The notes below the pieces were generated by a model. The model searched no databases and was not told the origin of the DNA. It was given only the letters and a program-made list of their open reading frames with translations. Below, piece after piece: positions 32,641 to 46,343 of a stretch of 64,000 nucleotides of DNA. Origin of the DNA: Phoronis australis (Eukaryota > Phoronida > Phoronidae); NCBI GenBank assembly GCA_002633005.1, contig NMRA01000445.1, forward strand, positions 254,402-318,401, in the 5' to 3' direction. Both the position numbers and the translations under genes were made by a program. Numbering within the stretch: position 1 is the first letter of the stretch; every line of letters starts with the position of its first letter.

Positions 32641-35600
32641 CTTCACATTTTGATTCTCATCTGCTTCCTGCTCATCATCACCACCATAGTCACTATCCTG
32701 CTGTGCATATGTCTCGTCTCCATCTTTCTCTGCATTCTCCGGATTCAGTAACATTTTCAAACCTTCTTTCTGCAACATTCAAAACCAAATACATCACTAA
32801 TTTCCTGAGCAGATGATAGATGTCCAGTTGGAAATGATTGCCATTTTCATATTGACACAAGTTCAGAGACCTTGCAGATGACATGACCTATTTGCCTCGT
32901 GGCTAAATTCAAACAGCTTTGTCATGCTGAATGGTATGTAGCCTTATTTGACATTTTATTCCAAGCTTGAATTCCATAGCACCATTATTCAACAGTGCTC
33001 AGTGAGCTTGAAAACGGCATGATGGCTAACGGTAAACCAGGTGTGTCAAAATATCTTGAATAAGTTTGTTGCACCAGCCACCTTTTCAATTGATTAAAAA
33101 TCGGACGATCGCTGCACAAATAAAAAAGTTCACGTTCAATCAAAGTTTCGTCTATTCATTAGTGAAGTGAGAGATAAAGGGAATAGTAAGTACTTACTAT
33201 TACCTATATCTCTCCTTTTATGGATGTTACCTGAACTATATGTTGGCACTTGCTGTCCTCTGTAAATATTATCCTGATGTCTAATGAATAGACAAAGTGT
33301 TGATTGAACACAAACTTTTTTATTTGTGCGGCGATCGTCTGGTTTTTAATCTTACTATGGCCAAAAACTGATTTAATTAACTTTTCAATTGAATTCCAAG
33401 TTTGGAAAAGCTTGCACATTGCTAGCCATAGATGTCCAAGCTTGAATAAATTTACTGGCCAGTAATATAATTCAAGCTTGTCCAGGGAATTCTGTAACCA
33501 AGCAAAACTCGTTTTCTTATCCTACACACGACATTCCTAGTGCAGTACATTCAATACACTAGTAAGGTTAGGCCCACCAACCTTAAATAAAATTGGCCAA
33601 GCTTGATAATACAATACTTTTCAATATTGAATAGCACTGTTCAAGCTCCAATAAGGCTGTGCACTTTGAGTTTGAGAAATCTTACCAATAACGATTATTC
33701 AACGACTGTAACACTCACCCTTTCGTACTCTCCACTCTGAATGTAATCAGTAATCATCTGTAGTTCATGTGGATTTCGACAGTCCCGCACTCGCGCTTTC
33801 AGACTTTCGATCTTATAGAACATCAGTAACTTCTTGTGCTCAATCTTGGCTATTTCGTTCTTGGTGTAGTCACACACTCTGGGAAAGCAAAAACGTTACC
33901 ACAGTTCAAAAAATTTAAACCAACAAAAAGAAAATCTTTAAACTGCTACGAATTAAAGTGAGGCTCTTACCTGTGTCAAAATTAGCATTAAACTGCAAGA
34001 CTTGTTGAAAAGCCTGTTTAAGAGGTCTAAATTCATTGTGAGGTTTCCAAGTCTTCACACAATGAAGTATAGACTTGAAATCCTCAACTTGGAAAGACGT
34101 AGAACTTTCTAGAATACTTACTAAGAACTTGGTACGGACAACACTTACTTCTGATACTCATTCTTCATCTGGTCCGAGAGCTGTAATGACTTGCTGATGA
34201 CTTGTCTGTAGGTCTCCCCATCTGGAGTGAAGGTTGTTAAGGCATGAACGTACAGATCATACACGCCTGCATTAGGTACTGATTTGTTGCACGATACACT
34301 CCCCCATTCAAATTTCCCTCCATTTTTGAGGTATTAAGATCACCCAGATATTAAGTGCTCTATTGTACATCGGTGTACACAAGTGAAGTCACCCCCATTG
34401 CATCGACATGCGTATTATTCCTTTTTTCTTTTGTTGTTAGTTAATCAATTTTCATGTTCAAACAATGAAAAGTTTTGATTTTCAATGACAAATTTGGGTG
34501 TTACTCATATAATAGTCCGCAGTATCTAAAACAATTTGGAAAGAATGTTGCCAACATCAGGCAGTGGCTGTCCCTGACACCCATCTCTGTCCCCTAATCC
34601 TGAATCAAAAGAGGTCGCTCATAAAAGTCCAGATGGTAAGTGGCTATTGTAATCCTGGTAAGAAGCATTCAAATAGTTCATGCCTCTAGGAAAATCAGAC
34701 GTTATACCGAATGACTGAATTGGGTCACTTATTGAGTAAAACACTCGCAAAAGCCAACTTCTGGTCATATCGTACCACAACAGAGTTCATTTTCACAAAA
34801 ATCCCATGGTAGTTCAAAATGTCCAATATAAAGACTAATTACAGGATTTTGTTCTGTTGGTGATAGTGGGTAATGAAGTTCAGAAGTTTCCTGGAAACGC
34901 TCCCACACACCTCCCAGGCCACTGCAAAGTGAATTGTTTTTTAACAATAGCAGGTATTAGAGAATCTATTGAAACGCTGTTATACTGTCTTAGTCGTTAC
35001 ATATCCGGCTGATTGTTCAGACATTTGCGAAGCAACTACAAGACAATAAAGGATATGGCCTCTTTGTGATCTCTGTACGAGTGACTTTCATGCCTATCTG
35101 GTCTAGTTCCTTCAACCGCCTCATGTGGAGATAGTGCTGCACTAGGGGACTGCGTCCCTGTACGTTGAACGTCACCCGCGAAAATTCTGCCCCTGGGCCG
35201 ACTTGGTGTGACTACAAATAATTAAAAGTAAACAGTCAAAATTTCCATCTCCTCATTGAGTCATCACAGTCCCTTGTGTATTTTTGTGCAATCGGAAGTC
35301 ATACCTCTGGATAGTATACAAAATTTCTGAATTCCGTACCAACCACTTCTGCTACAATATCATTCTCTAGTACATTTTGCCAACGAATCTTTGTTACGTC
35401 AAGATAGATTTCACACCTCCACACAGTGGGAGATATTGGTACATTAGCTTGCCCTAAAGCTTGTTGAAAACAGACTGGAGGAAAAGTTGAAGAAATCATG
35501 ACGAGCTCAGGCAAAAACAGACGAGAAGCATCGAAGCGCATCATTGACAAATTTTTGGAAAAGTGGTAAAATTTTACAATAAATATGCAATGTAAGGAAT

Positions 35601-38600
35601 TTCCAGTTTTCAAAAATATACAAGAAGGTTAAAATCTACCTCTTTGGCGTGCCTACGAGGCGTGCCACATTGAGCTTGGCGTGACACTGTCATTGTATCT
35701 ACCACCAGAGGGCCTGACACCGGTAATGAGGCCAGTGCCGTGGGCTGGCGCTGCGTAGTGGGTTCAAGAGGTGCTGTGCCCAGTCGACTGGTTGTGCCGT
35801 CTCCCATACGTTTGACTGCTGCCTGGAAACCCTCGATGTCCAAGTTGTTCTTTGCTGGAAAGTGATAACAACTCTTATTAATTATTTCAAGTGGAATTTT
35901 CAAATACATTTTGCATCTACGAGNACAAACAGATGACAAAAAGGAGCCAGAAGAGTCTAACTTTCACAAAAACTTCACTTTAAAAAGAATAGCCAGTTTT
36001 GTTCAGACTGATAAAAAGCCAGGCTGCATTCAGGTAAATTTGAATGTCCCAATTTTTCTACATTTCAATTACACAGAATTTTTTCCAAGAAAATCCAACA
36101 AGTACATGACTGATTGATGATGGATTTTGATCACTTAAACTACAAAGAATTTCAATCTTTTCTAGCCTCAATCAGTTGAACTGGACAGAACATTTTGGAG
36201 AAAAGTTCTGTGATAAACACTCACTGTTCACAAACATTTTTAAGTGTAGTCTACACGCCACCTGTTGGCCACATCACATGACCTAATGAACAAAAGTCTG
36301 ACTGGGATTTACATAATATTTAAACACTGACTGTATTTCACTTCACAAACCATACTGGACTGTTATTCTAGGAGATGGAATACAACCTCTATACGTTTGC
36401 CACTGAGCGTACAAAAAATGTCTGCCTTTGTTTACATACGTTCTTTGTTCAGTGCTGCCACCTGGATCATCTTCTGCTGAAGGTCATCCTCCTTCTTGGC
36501 AGCTTGACCTTTGAACTTTGGCTCCAAGCGACGGATATTCCATGCTTTAAAGGTTTGCGGAGGGGGCTTGATACCTGATCAAATGCATCAAAAGAGTAGA
36601 TTGACAAATGTATAAACATGCAATAACAAAAATAGGTAATTCTACTCACATTTAGACCTTCAGATGCAGGTAATTGGGCACCTGTCAGAAAGTTGCTTAA
36701 ATTTCAAATTTTAAGCACAGCAAGTATTTGTATCAATTGTATGGCAAAAATGCAATATACCTACATCAGCTTCTAACAAAGTTGAAATTTGTAAAATGTG
36801 GCTGGTTAGGATATAGTGTAACGCATGCATTGTGGCAAGAATTCCCCTGCAAATGCTTCACCACATGAGAGCACCAATCAGAAATACACCGTCCTTCTTA
36901 CAACACATCACGAGTGTTTGATAAATGATTAATATGTAAATCTTGGAAATATAGGTTGCAAACATTTTCCAGTTTGGTCTGCAGGCCAACAGGTGGCTTC
37001 CAGACCAGACTAAATGTTTGCGATGAGTGTTTGAATACCAGTATGTGATAATGAAACACCCTAAAATCATCAACCAAAGCAGCTTTTATGCAAGGAGAAC
37101 GTGAGCGCCACCTGTTATCCACTCGTGAACCATGTTACAGAGGTCCTGTTTGAAGTTGTCATCAAAGGCACTGTCGGACTCGGGGAAGGCTTCGTGGCAG
37201 GCGGCAAATATTGCTTGGGAGAGACAGTCACAGTACACCTGTAAAGAACAGACGAATTGGATGATTATTATTTGTACACTACAAGGTTATTATAGCCAAT
37301 TATGTTTCGCTTTAAGGTTAAGAGAGACTATGTTTGTGAGACCAACAAAAGAAAGTTATGGATAGGTTTTAATGATATTTCCAGGAGAGGTTGGAACTTC
37401 CCAAACGATCATTTGGTTAGATTTTTGTTAAAAACAAAATATATGTACATGAAAGAAAGACACCATTTAGTTCCAATAATGTGTCAGTGAACTGTCAAAC
37501 TGTAATATCAGCAAATACCAAACTTGACCATAAAAATAAAGCATTTACAATTATTGCATAATGAAGGTAAATTCAACATTTTAATTTGCAAATAAATGAT
37601 TCATTCAAGAGGAATCACGAGCTAGGCGAACTCGACGTGTTGGCGGAGGTCTACGTACTAAGACCTCTGTCTGATTTAGCTATTACTCCACCCACACAAT
37701 TGCAGTGTCGCCACGGTAACTGACAACAAGACGTACCGTGAAAAACTTGTCCTTGATCTCAGGATGAACACTGAGAAAGAGAGCATTGAAACTGTCTGCT
37801 ATTCTGTCGTACAGTCTGTTCTGGTTTTCTTTATTTATCACAGTCTTCTGCAAAAAAGAAATTGCGTAACTTGAGATTCACACCTGGAATAATTATTTCA
37901 TGGAATTATTTACATTGAATTATGCCCTGGAGTTTGGGGTCTGTTTCATAAAAAATGACTAAAGACTAAGAAATTTGGTCTTATGCATCACACAATCATT
38001 TCAGGAAAAAGATTCAATCTCACTTTTCATAGGAAAAGTACAAAATATTTGAGAATATACACAAAACTGCTAGTTACTGAGATAATTTCTCTTCTCACTA
38101 CGATGAGGTCATAATTAATAGGCTGAAATTTTATTTTCAGCAATCGTGAGGTGTGTGCATTACTAAGACAAAATTTCTGTCTCAAGATTTTTAAAAACAT
38201 TTTCATGAAACAAGATCCTGCAGTCATAAACTCCAGTCACACTGGGTATTGCAAAACTTAAAAACTTCTTAAAAATAACAGATTTAAAGTACTCCATTTG
38301 AGAATTTTCCTGCTCCTAAAATTTGTATAACATTATTTTTACGGTAACCATATTGCATTGCATCTTAACAAAATGCTGAAGTTCTCATTTTGTAGAATTC
38401 CTTCCAAAAATGGAAGCAATGATGTCGTTGAGACACCAATGTTTTTAAGACAATGTCTGGAAACTATGAATTTAAATAGTAAGATGATTATGTGGAATTT
38501 CACCACACAAACATTAAAATTGTTCGCCAACTCGAAGCAAGGTACATGCAGTTTTCAACAAATAAATTTATCAAACTTGGACAAATTCATGACAATAATG

Positions 38601-41600
38601 CTGAAAGGACAAAAAAACAACTATTACAGTCTAAACCATTAGAAAATGTAGCTGAAACTTTTTACTCCAAAATTTTGACGATTTTGAATGAACAATAAAT
38701 TTTCAATTTAAAAAAAAAAAAACAACGTAACCTAATACAAAAAAGTATTCCTTTGGATGTAAGACTGTTCCGTTACTTACATCGAATTTCTCAATATAGA
38801 ACCACCAAAACATGTCCTGCAGCATAGCAATTGAGGCTTCGGATAAGAAGGCTTTCTTCCAGAATCTACGGAAACCCGACTGAAAAAGACATAACAGCGT
38901 ATGTAACAACCAAACAACAGGAAGCCTCTGAGAGAGCACTTTGCAGTGTTTTGGGAGGACTGCAAATGCGCATCTATCAAGCACATAGCCTTTGAAATCA
39001 GCTGAGCACATTATACGTGTTGTCTGAGGCAAAGATTGTTACCTTAAAAACATTCTCTGAGTTCTTTGAAATCTGCAGTTTAAAGGTCATTATTAGTCAT
39101 CCATAGCAAGACCTCGTTGACTGACGCTTATGTCTGCATTCTAAATTAGATTGTTAGAGCTGATCAAGAGATAATGAGCCCTAAACGTTTTCTCAGAGTC
39201 TGTCTGTATTGAAATGAATGTGCTTCAAGACAGCTCAATAGGTGGTGTGAGTTCAGACGTACTTATATCGATCATGCAAATACTGAAACTGAATGTGTTA
39301 CAAGAATGTTACAACACTGACAAGTACACAGAAATTAGTAATTATAAAACCCCACAGGAAGTCGCATTTCCTTCACTGAAACAACAGGTTTCGAATTTTT
39401 CAAAAAGTACACGTTAAAGTCAACCCATGCAAAAAACTGTACATAACTGAAAGTAAGCCATAGCACATTTAAGATTCAGAATACGGAGAACTTGGCATAT
39501 ATTTCATTCTACAAATAACACAGACTGTACTTAACTGGAAGCAAACCGTCACTCAAAATGCAACAGTGCATTCAAGATTTCATAATAAGGAAAACATTAA
39601 GAGAACCAATTAAAACAACACAGACCAAATTCAGTGCTACTGATAAATGAACACTCAGAAATTCCAAAATGTTATCAAGTAAACAATTGAGACAAAATAA
39701 AATTTATAATTAAATAAAAACACAATTCATTGTTATTCCAGTTTTGTTGTACAATATTCAATTTAAGCACTACAACTGAAAAATTTGCTTAAAACATAAC
39801 TAGCGAAAGGAATGATAAATTATTAGCAGAAATAAAAGTACTGCAACTAAAACTTCCATGACGTGTACTATTCATTAATTGTTAACTATGACTTACCGAT
39901 ATATCGGGACGTTTCTATTAGAAGCAATGGTTAGGCAGTTAGAGTAGGTACATACATGCAGATGTTATCAAGTGTGCTCTTGAAGACTGAGTGCAGACTA
40001 AGTGCGAATTAAGTGTAAGTATGGATTAAGTGTGGACTAGAAGTCATTTAATCAGAAGCAGAGACTTAGTACAATACTCAAGATTTCAAGACGTGCAACT
40101 CTCATCCTTAAAGTATCCTTCTTGGTATTATTTGTCATACTTAGAGAAATATGACAATTACATAATATCTGCTCTGGTATAAAACCCTCAGGTTGAGATT
40201 AGGCAGCTCTAAAAACAAAGAGAGCTTATACCTAGAGGAGTCGACTGAAATCAGAAATTTGTGCTATGGGCTTGTATGACATGTTCGATAGATTTGGGGT
40301 CCAATTTTATACACAGTTTTGCGCTACCCCACCTTGCACAGGGTGAAAGCAAGAGAAGAGATTCATTTGACGTAAACTGACAGGTACAAAGGGGTTGGCT
40401 CATACCAGAGTAGGAGGGGCTTATATGTGAGATCACCGAAAAGGATATAGAATTATCTCCAAGGGTGGGCTTATACCTGAGCAGATATAATAGTGTGGTT
40501 TGGCAACATTTTGTTCAAACTTCAAGTTATTCAAAGAAGTGGACAAAGTCTTGTAGCATACAAAATGAAGAAGAATTATAGTAAAGGCAGCTTGGGCTGT
40601 GGAAGAGTGAGGGAACTAAGCTTTCAAAACAGTATTTGTCCACTATTTGACTATTTTGTAAACGGTATTTCTGAAGAGATTCAAACAACTAGGGGGTTCT
40701 CCACAAAGAAATGAGAGAGCCTCCAAAAAGTTGATTCCATAAAATGTAATACCTCGGCAGATGAAAAAATGGGTAATACCGAGATGAAATATTAAAAATA
40801 AATATTTCCATATCCAGCTTCCCAGAAACCATTAGACATTTTTAAACTATTTCGGATCAAAATTGAGAAATCTCAAAAATGCAATAAATGCCCCAACACA
40901 ACACCTGAAAATGCAGCATGCAAATTGAATAAATTATATAAATCTTAAACCCGCATGGAAATGTAGATCGCAAATTAGTCTGGTTAGCATGCCACCTGTT
41001 GGCAACATCCAAATTGATAAACAAATTGAAAGAATGCATGCACTACTATATTAACAACAAAGATAATCCTTACATTGAAGTCTTGTGCCTTTGTCACACG
41101 ATGTAGAATCATGGGAGCCTCTAACTGGCTAGGCAGCTCAGTCAACTCGCCCGGGCGAAAACCAGGATATTTACAGTAACCAGCTCTTCTCTTCTGTAAC
41201 TCAGCCAACTGTTCATGAAGGCTCTATAACACAAAAAAACAGGTCACAAACCTTCAATCTATGCTTATCATATATCTACCCTCACAGACAATATCAATTT
41301 GATTTAAATTACAACTGAGAATCGCAGATCATAGTTAATGTGTACTTGCCAGACTTCACATCCTCCATAATAACATACAACACTAGATCATAACAACATG
41401 TCAAGGCAGTGTGGCCTGGCGATAGAGCAACTACGTCCGGACTTAGAGAGAAAATTGACCTCTATCAAAAAACAACTTTTGGTTTAGGCCGGTACATTTG
41501 CTGTAGTTGTAAAATCATATCATCTTGTTCCTTTCTCAGGTTAGAAGAAATAACTTCCAAGGTTTAAAGCTTGAGAAGAAATGAATGAGTCATTATTGCT

Positions 41601-44600
41601 TCACACACTCGCCTGTTAACCTGCTGGTCATCAGGGTGGTAAACCCGCAAGCAGCAGCTGGGAACTGACGAAAGCCAAGAAAATGGTGAAATTCTTGGCA
41701 TGAGAAAAGCACTGAGTAGTTTTTAACCAAATCACATCAAGGATTACCGCATGTGGCGACACTGAGCTATTGCAAGATTGCCAGGAACAAGGGAAATGCT
41801 TCACTCAAAGCTGCTAAGTCATGTCACTTAAGAATGATAGAACAATAAATATCACTTGATGGATAGTATTGACGTATGCAGTGCAAAAGCATTTCATGAT
41901 GAAAAGTCTGCCTGAAAACACCTACCAAATTGGTGACATTTACTACAAAGATATGCGTAATAAAATTCTTAGTACAATAGAGGAATCCCTACATTGCGTT
42001 GATCATCCTTGCTTTACCCACATCTTACCATATCATCTTGTGAGCTTTTCTGTGCCTTGGCTAGATATTGTTCAGACAAGTCCTCTGAAAAATCACCAAA
42101 TACTAGACTGACAGAAATATTCTTTGGCCTGGAGTCAGGAAAACACACATCTGTGACAATTAAGCCATCTTGTTGAGCCGAGTAATTTAATTTACCAAAT
42201 TGTTTGTTCCGTGATCAACTTAAATCTGAACATCGAACAAGTTGAGAGCACTTTTAAAAAAGTAAAAAGTATATTAAAATAAAAAATTATTCCATTAAAT
42301 GAAGGCCGGTTCAAAACATCTTTGAGGTTAGTGATCTACAGCAGAATATATCGCAATCAAAAGAAACTGATTACTGAATGATCTGCTTTCTGGATTGGAT
42401 TCATGATTATTTTGGATTTTCTCTGTTTGACATTAGGTACAAAGCTTTAATCTAGCTATTTGCTCCCTCTTTTGTCGCGCCAAACAATTCAGGAGAGAAT
42501 TGAAGTCCTTACCAACAGGTGGTGCATGAAACAGTTTATTCTTCAACCTGGATGTTCTTTTGGTCTCTGATAGAATTTGATCAGAGTAGTGCCTTAGACG
42601 TGCTTCTAATGAAAGAAGTCGATGCTCACATTTGTCCAAAGCGGAAAGGTCAATGGCTGGGGCAAATTTTAAGGAAAGTTGAGCAGAAAAACTTTGTCAT
42701 TATGAACACAATAATTGCAAAATAAAATTCCTGGGATAAATTTTATCAGAAATGTAAAATGATAAGAAATATAATGTGCTAACAATAAGACATGCAAAAG
42801 ATTGATCCTCAAATGAATTTGAGATAGGATATTGCAGTAATACTCCTATGTATGTAGGATAACCTATTTATCCCATAAACATGAACTTGTCGACTGCATC
42901 GATTTGATATCTTGTTGCCATGTGCTTTGGCTTGTTCTTATATGTCATCATATACATGCCAAGTGTACCTGCGCCAGTAAAGGGACAGGATATCTTGTGA
43001 TGTTGAATGTCTAGTCTAATTAAAGTTTTATTCCGTAATAAATTTACGAAAATTTTCGATTTGTGAAAGCAAAATGACATAAAAGCAAGCGACAAAGGAC
43101 AGTTTGAAACTTTGAAATTAACCCCTGCAAGTGGAAACAGATAACAAAAAATAGAGCAACAAGCAAGTAACCCACATAGAAAACGTGTCGCTTTTAATAA
43201 CGAATGAAGTGAATAAAATATAACAAGAGCAATGTTGACGCTAAATAATTATTGTAATTGAAAAGGAGACATTTCAAGCATTGCTTTTTCTCAGAGAGTG
43301 TGAATTTCTCAGGTCTTGATGCCTTTTGAGAAAGAAACTGATCCAAACATTAGGCTTTTAATTACTATTTTATCTGATAACAATTATGCCATTGTCTAAT
43401 TAGGCCAAAAAAGCATAGTTGGAGGAGTTGTTTCAAGTCTCTACCCTGTCTCATTTTGAGAACACTCACCGACCAAAACAAAAAAATCCTGATGCATCAA
43501 TTATATCTAGGGCCTGGTGTGTCTTTGGCACGGAAGCAAGGGTAAGCATGGTTTGGAAAGCCATGATTTACTAAGTAAGGAAAAAACAAATCCGACATCA
43601 TTTTTGCTCATGTCAGCTGGATTTTCTTCTACAAAAAGTGAGCAACTAAAAGTAAATACCTCACCACCTCCTCAGATTTCAAATAAACAGAACCCAGAAT
43701 AAAACTATGCATTTTTGGCCTTCATGGGAGAAAAAGGCGCAGCAGCATGGTATGTTCACACTTGTGTAACTTGTCCTTGGTAACTTTGATAACAATGAAA
43801 TACTTTGACACTCAAGGATACGTGCAGCCTCTCTTAGTATAGTCTTGATCTCATCAGCTCCACCTACAGGCAGGTCATCCATCTCCAGGAAGTCTGGGTT
43901 GGGTACCTTCACACGCTCCATGTCTGGGAAGTCTGTCTGTAAAACAGATGAGATCAAGAATAGCATGTCAGCAAACAGTAGCTTACATGAAAACGTTAAT
44001 GATTATAAGGTTTGTTAATAAAAAGAAAGACTGTTACTATATCTGGACATAAAAACCCAAAACAGAACAGGTTAAGTCTGATGAAACCGAATGCATATTA
44101 ACTAATTTCAAATTAAAAGGACTGTGCACTGTCATGTAAAGCCATCAATCTGGCATTTTCTGAATTTCCTTTTAAGACCTTTATTTTATTTACTGAAGTG
44201 TTATAGAAGCGGTGGTTACAAAAATAATCACAATGCACATCCAAATTACATTACAGGCCAAAAGTTGGCCAAAAATAATTTGGAATTCTCTGTCATTATG
44301 GCTGGTAAGAAGCCAAACTCTTCATCAGAGTAGTATTCCCTCATGACCGAGAATGAAGGAGAGTTAACATTTCTTGTGGCTAACAGACTGAATTAATTGT
44401 CATGAGAGGACAGCGGTACTTTTTATGATTACTTTTGATTTGTATACTGAACATGTTTTCGTCAACAGATAATCAGTAAACTAGGACAAAACGAGTTTGG
44501 GCTTTTTGGATACACAAAATGATGTCTACAAATACTGACCTTACCATTGTAAATCTGTGGAACATTAGAAAAGTTAAGGTAATAGGCTTACCTTCATTAT

Positions 44601-46343
44601 CAAGCATAAAATTTCTTAACAATTACTTAATATAAAGTAGCCTATTACCTCAATGCGCCTTGCTACTGAATTTTTTCAATCCCCTTCTCATAGATACAAG
44701 TGGACACAAGTCTTAAAACGGTAGTTGTGCTTGTTATTCACAGGGCTCAACACTAACGATTGCCCGATTGCCCGTGTACATTTAGATTTTGCGTCGGGCA
44801 AGTGGAATTTGAAAAGTACTTGCCCGATGGGCAAGTTAAAAAGCTAGCTGCATAGGCAAGTAGATTCTAAGATTGTCTGCTCGACATTTGCTCCAAAGTA
44901 ACGAACCCCGACACAAGCCTAAAAACCGTCGAAAAAGCCCGTGGCCGTCAAAGAAACTCCCGTCTTCGAATGAGCACCGAAAGGAAAATAGGACGAGTGT
45001 GAAGCAACGTGCACAGATGACGCTCGCGGTCAAATCCATTCGATTCTCTAAACGTGCCTGCAGTTTCTGAATAAGTTGTCACGTGATGCTACTGATCGTC
45101 TGCACTCTGGCAAAACGTCTAAACATGGAAGCCGTCCAGGCCTGGACGGCATTGGTTTAGTTGCTAAAAACGAGTTCAGGAAGAATCAAAGCAATAATAT
45201 GAAACGAAAAGTGTGGGTAATGGGTTCCGTCATGGGAAATTATGTTTTCTGGCCTGCGAGACAGTGAACAAGGGATGACTTTTGATTTTTGCCGGCGTTT
45301 ACCTATGTACAGCTGGAAGCACCACGTTCATCAGCGGATGTAAGTCATGCAGATAAGCGCAAAAGCTAAAAAGTGAATGATTGACGACATATTATCTACA
45401 CTACACAGCAGTTTAAAAGGCCTGGTATTTATTCAGGGGGAATTCCAAAGGACATTCTTTATGAATTCCCGGCTCCCGGAGGCGACTCCCGAAAGAAGAG
45501 GAATACGGTCTTCGGGATTGCCGCTCTGAAGTCTGAAGGGTGACTTTTTCGCGGTCTATCTATTTTTCAAAAATGTAATTATTTATTGAAAATAAAAGTA
45601 TATGTGGCATTATTATATGTTAAATTTTGATTTTAATTTAATACAAGCTACCGATGACCAAAACTGTGCAAGATTTTTACGGATAGCAAAAATGAAATTC
45701 AGGTTAGCAACAACTCAAGTTTAATGCATGAGGGCGTATAAACAAAATACACAGAAGTGTCCAGAGTTCATGCCCTAGCTCATTTCGGCGCCTGTGAACG
45801 AGTGACAGTGGTTCAGATACCATAGTTACTCTTCTAATTTGTCTCTCTAGTGTTTTGACACACCTTATAAATAAATGTTCTATACGAAGAATCGTTAAAA
45901 AATAGCAACTCGTGTATATAGCGTGCACAACACAAGAGGAGGCTCAGCACAGGCAGCCCTATGGTAACACATTACCTAGGTGTGCGCATGCACCGTGCTA
46001 TTTGGGATTGTACTTGGAGCAAGTGAATTCGTTGTTCGGGCAAGTAAAAATTTCAACTACTTGCCCGAAGGGCAAGTGGCTTAAAAAGTTAATGTTGAGC
46101 CCTGATTCATATCCACTGATGCAAATAATACACATTTAAATACTACAAAAATGGTCCACTTACCATGCCTGTCATTGACAAGAAAGCTTCCAGAGTTGTA
46201 GGTCTTTTGGGCTTTTTGGTCAGGTCTGCATCAGATTCGTCTTCCGTAGCGACAGGAGCGCTCTCTATCTTCCTCATAACTTCGATGAGCTTGGGGTCAA
46301 GCAACGCATTGGGGTTCATGGCACTGTAGAGCATTTGAAACAT
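32638..46343 (-). CDS. FAM227 family protein (FWWh domain), 14 coding exons, 628 aa
   Basis: Exons (5' to 3'): 46343-46164, 43936-43804, 42656-42513, 42084-42029, 41223-41074, 38879-38781, 37847-37737, 37238-37112, 36574-36440, 35854-35640, 35211-35040, 34221-34149, 33878-33719, 32769-32638. Every junction has GT...AG and matching phase. The family mark is the FWW motif (residues 245-247, in IAMLQDMFWWFYIEKF) preceded by YPGFRPGELTELPSQLEAP and FRRFWKKAF, then FNVQGRSPLVQHYLHMRRL around residue 465, all in the order seen in FAM227A/B. Residues 1-220 are mostly helical and charged; the C-terminus is a helical, basic region and a final acidic tail (GDDEQEADENQNVK). The molecular function of the family is unknown; vertebrate members are expressed in testis and ciliated tissue. 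I cannot separate A from B. Less certain points: an acceptor-like CTCTACAG inside exon 1 could mean an upstream exon, and the donor of exon 11 (TCTT|GTAGTT) was chosen to fit the phase and SYGETYRQ. Confidence 0.88.
33092..33351. mobile_element. Foldback element with 71-bp arms and nested palindrome (FAM227 intron 13)
   Basis: Arms 33092-33162 and 33281-33351 are inverted copies (GATTAAAAATCGGACGATCG / CGATCGTCTGGTTTTTAATC). Inside lies a perfect 20-bp palindrome, AATAGTAAGTACTTACTATT (33182-33201), itself flanked by GAGAGATA and TATCTCTC. No target duplication was seen. Confidence 0.75.
36257..36269 (-). promoter_or_regulatory. CTCF-like 13-mer GCCAACAGGTGGC
   Basis: Reads GCCACCTGTTGGC on the + strand and lies in FAM227 intron 9. 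It is identical to the words at 36985 and 40991, although the flanks differ. One mismatch to the CTCF core consensus. Confidence 0.35.
36985..36997 (+). promoter_or_regulatory. CTCF-like 13-mer GCCAACAGGTGGC
   Basis: In FAM227 intron 8, about 115 bp from the exon 8 donor, in the orientation opposite to 36257 and 40991. Confidence 0.35.
40991..41003 (-). promoter_or_regulatory. CTCF-like 13-mer GCCAACAGGTGGC
   Basis: In FAM227 intron 5, 70 bp downstream of the exon 5 donor. The third perfect copy of the 13-mer. Confidence 0.35.
44741..46104. mobile_element. hAT-like non-autonomous transposon, 1364 bp, 5-bp target duplication (FAM227 intron 1)
   Basis: Terminal inverted repeats CAGGGCTCAACACTAAC and (inverted) CAGGGCTCAACATTAAC bound the element, and ATTCA directly flanks both ends (44736-44740 and 46105-46109). 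Subterminal palindromes of the ACTTGCCCGATGGGCAAGT type stand near both ends. The CAGGG... terminus is hAT-like; most hATs make 8-bp duplications, while a 5-bp duplication is known for the hAT5 group. No transposase domain is present: the two internal ORFs (44873-45070, 45076-45267) are short and basic, without known motifs. Confidence 0.75.

Noticed and set aside
42433-42512. Open frame extending FAM227 exon 3 beyond the donor
   Set aside because: Using its end would create a TAG at the junction with exon 4. The GTTG|GTAAGG donor at 42513 gives matching phase and an uninterrupted frame.
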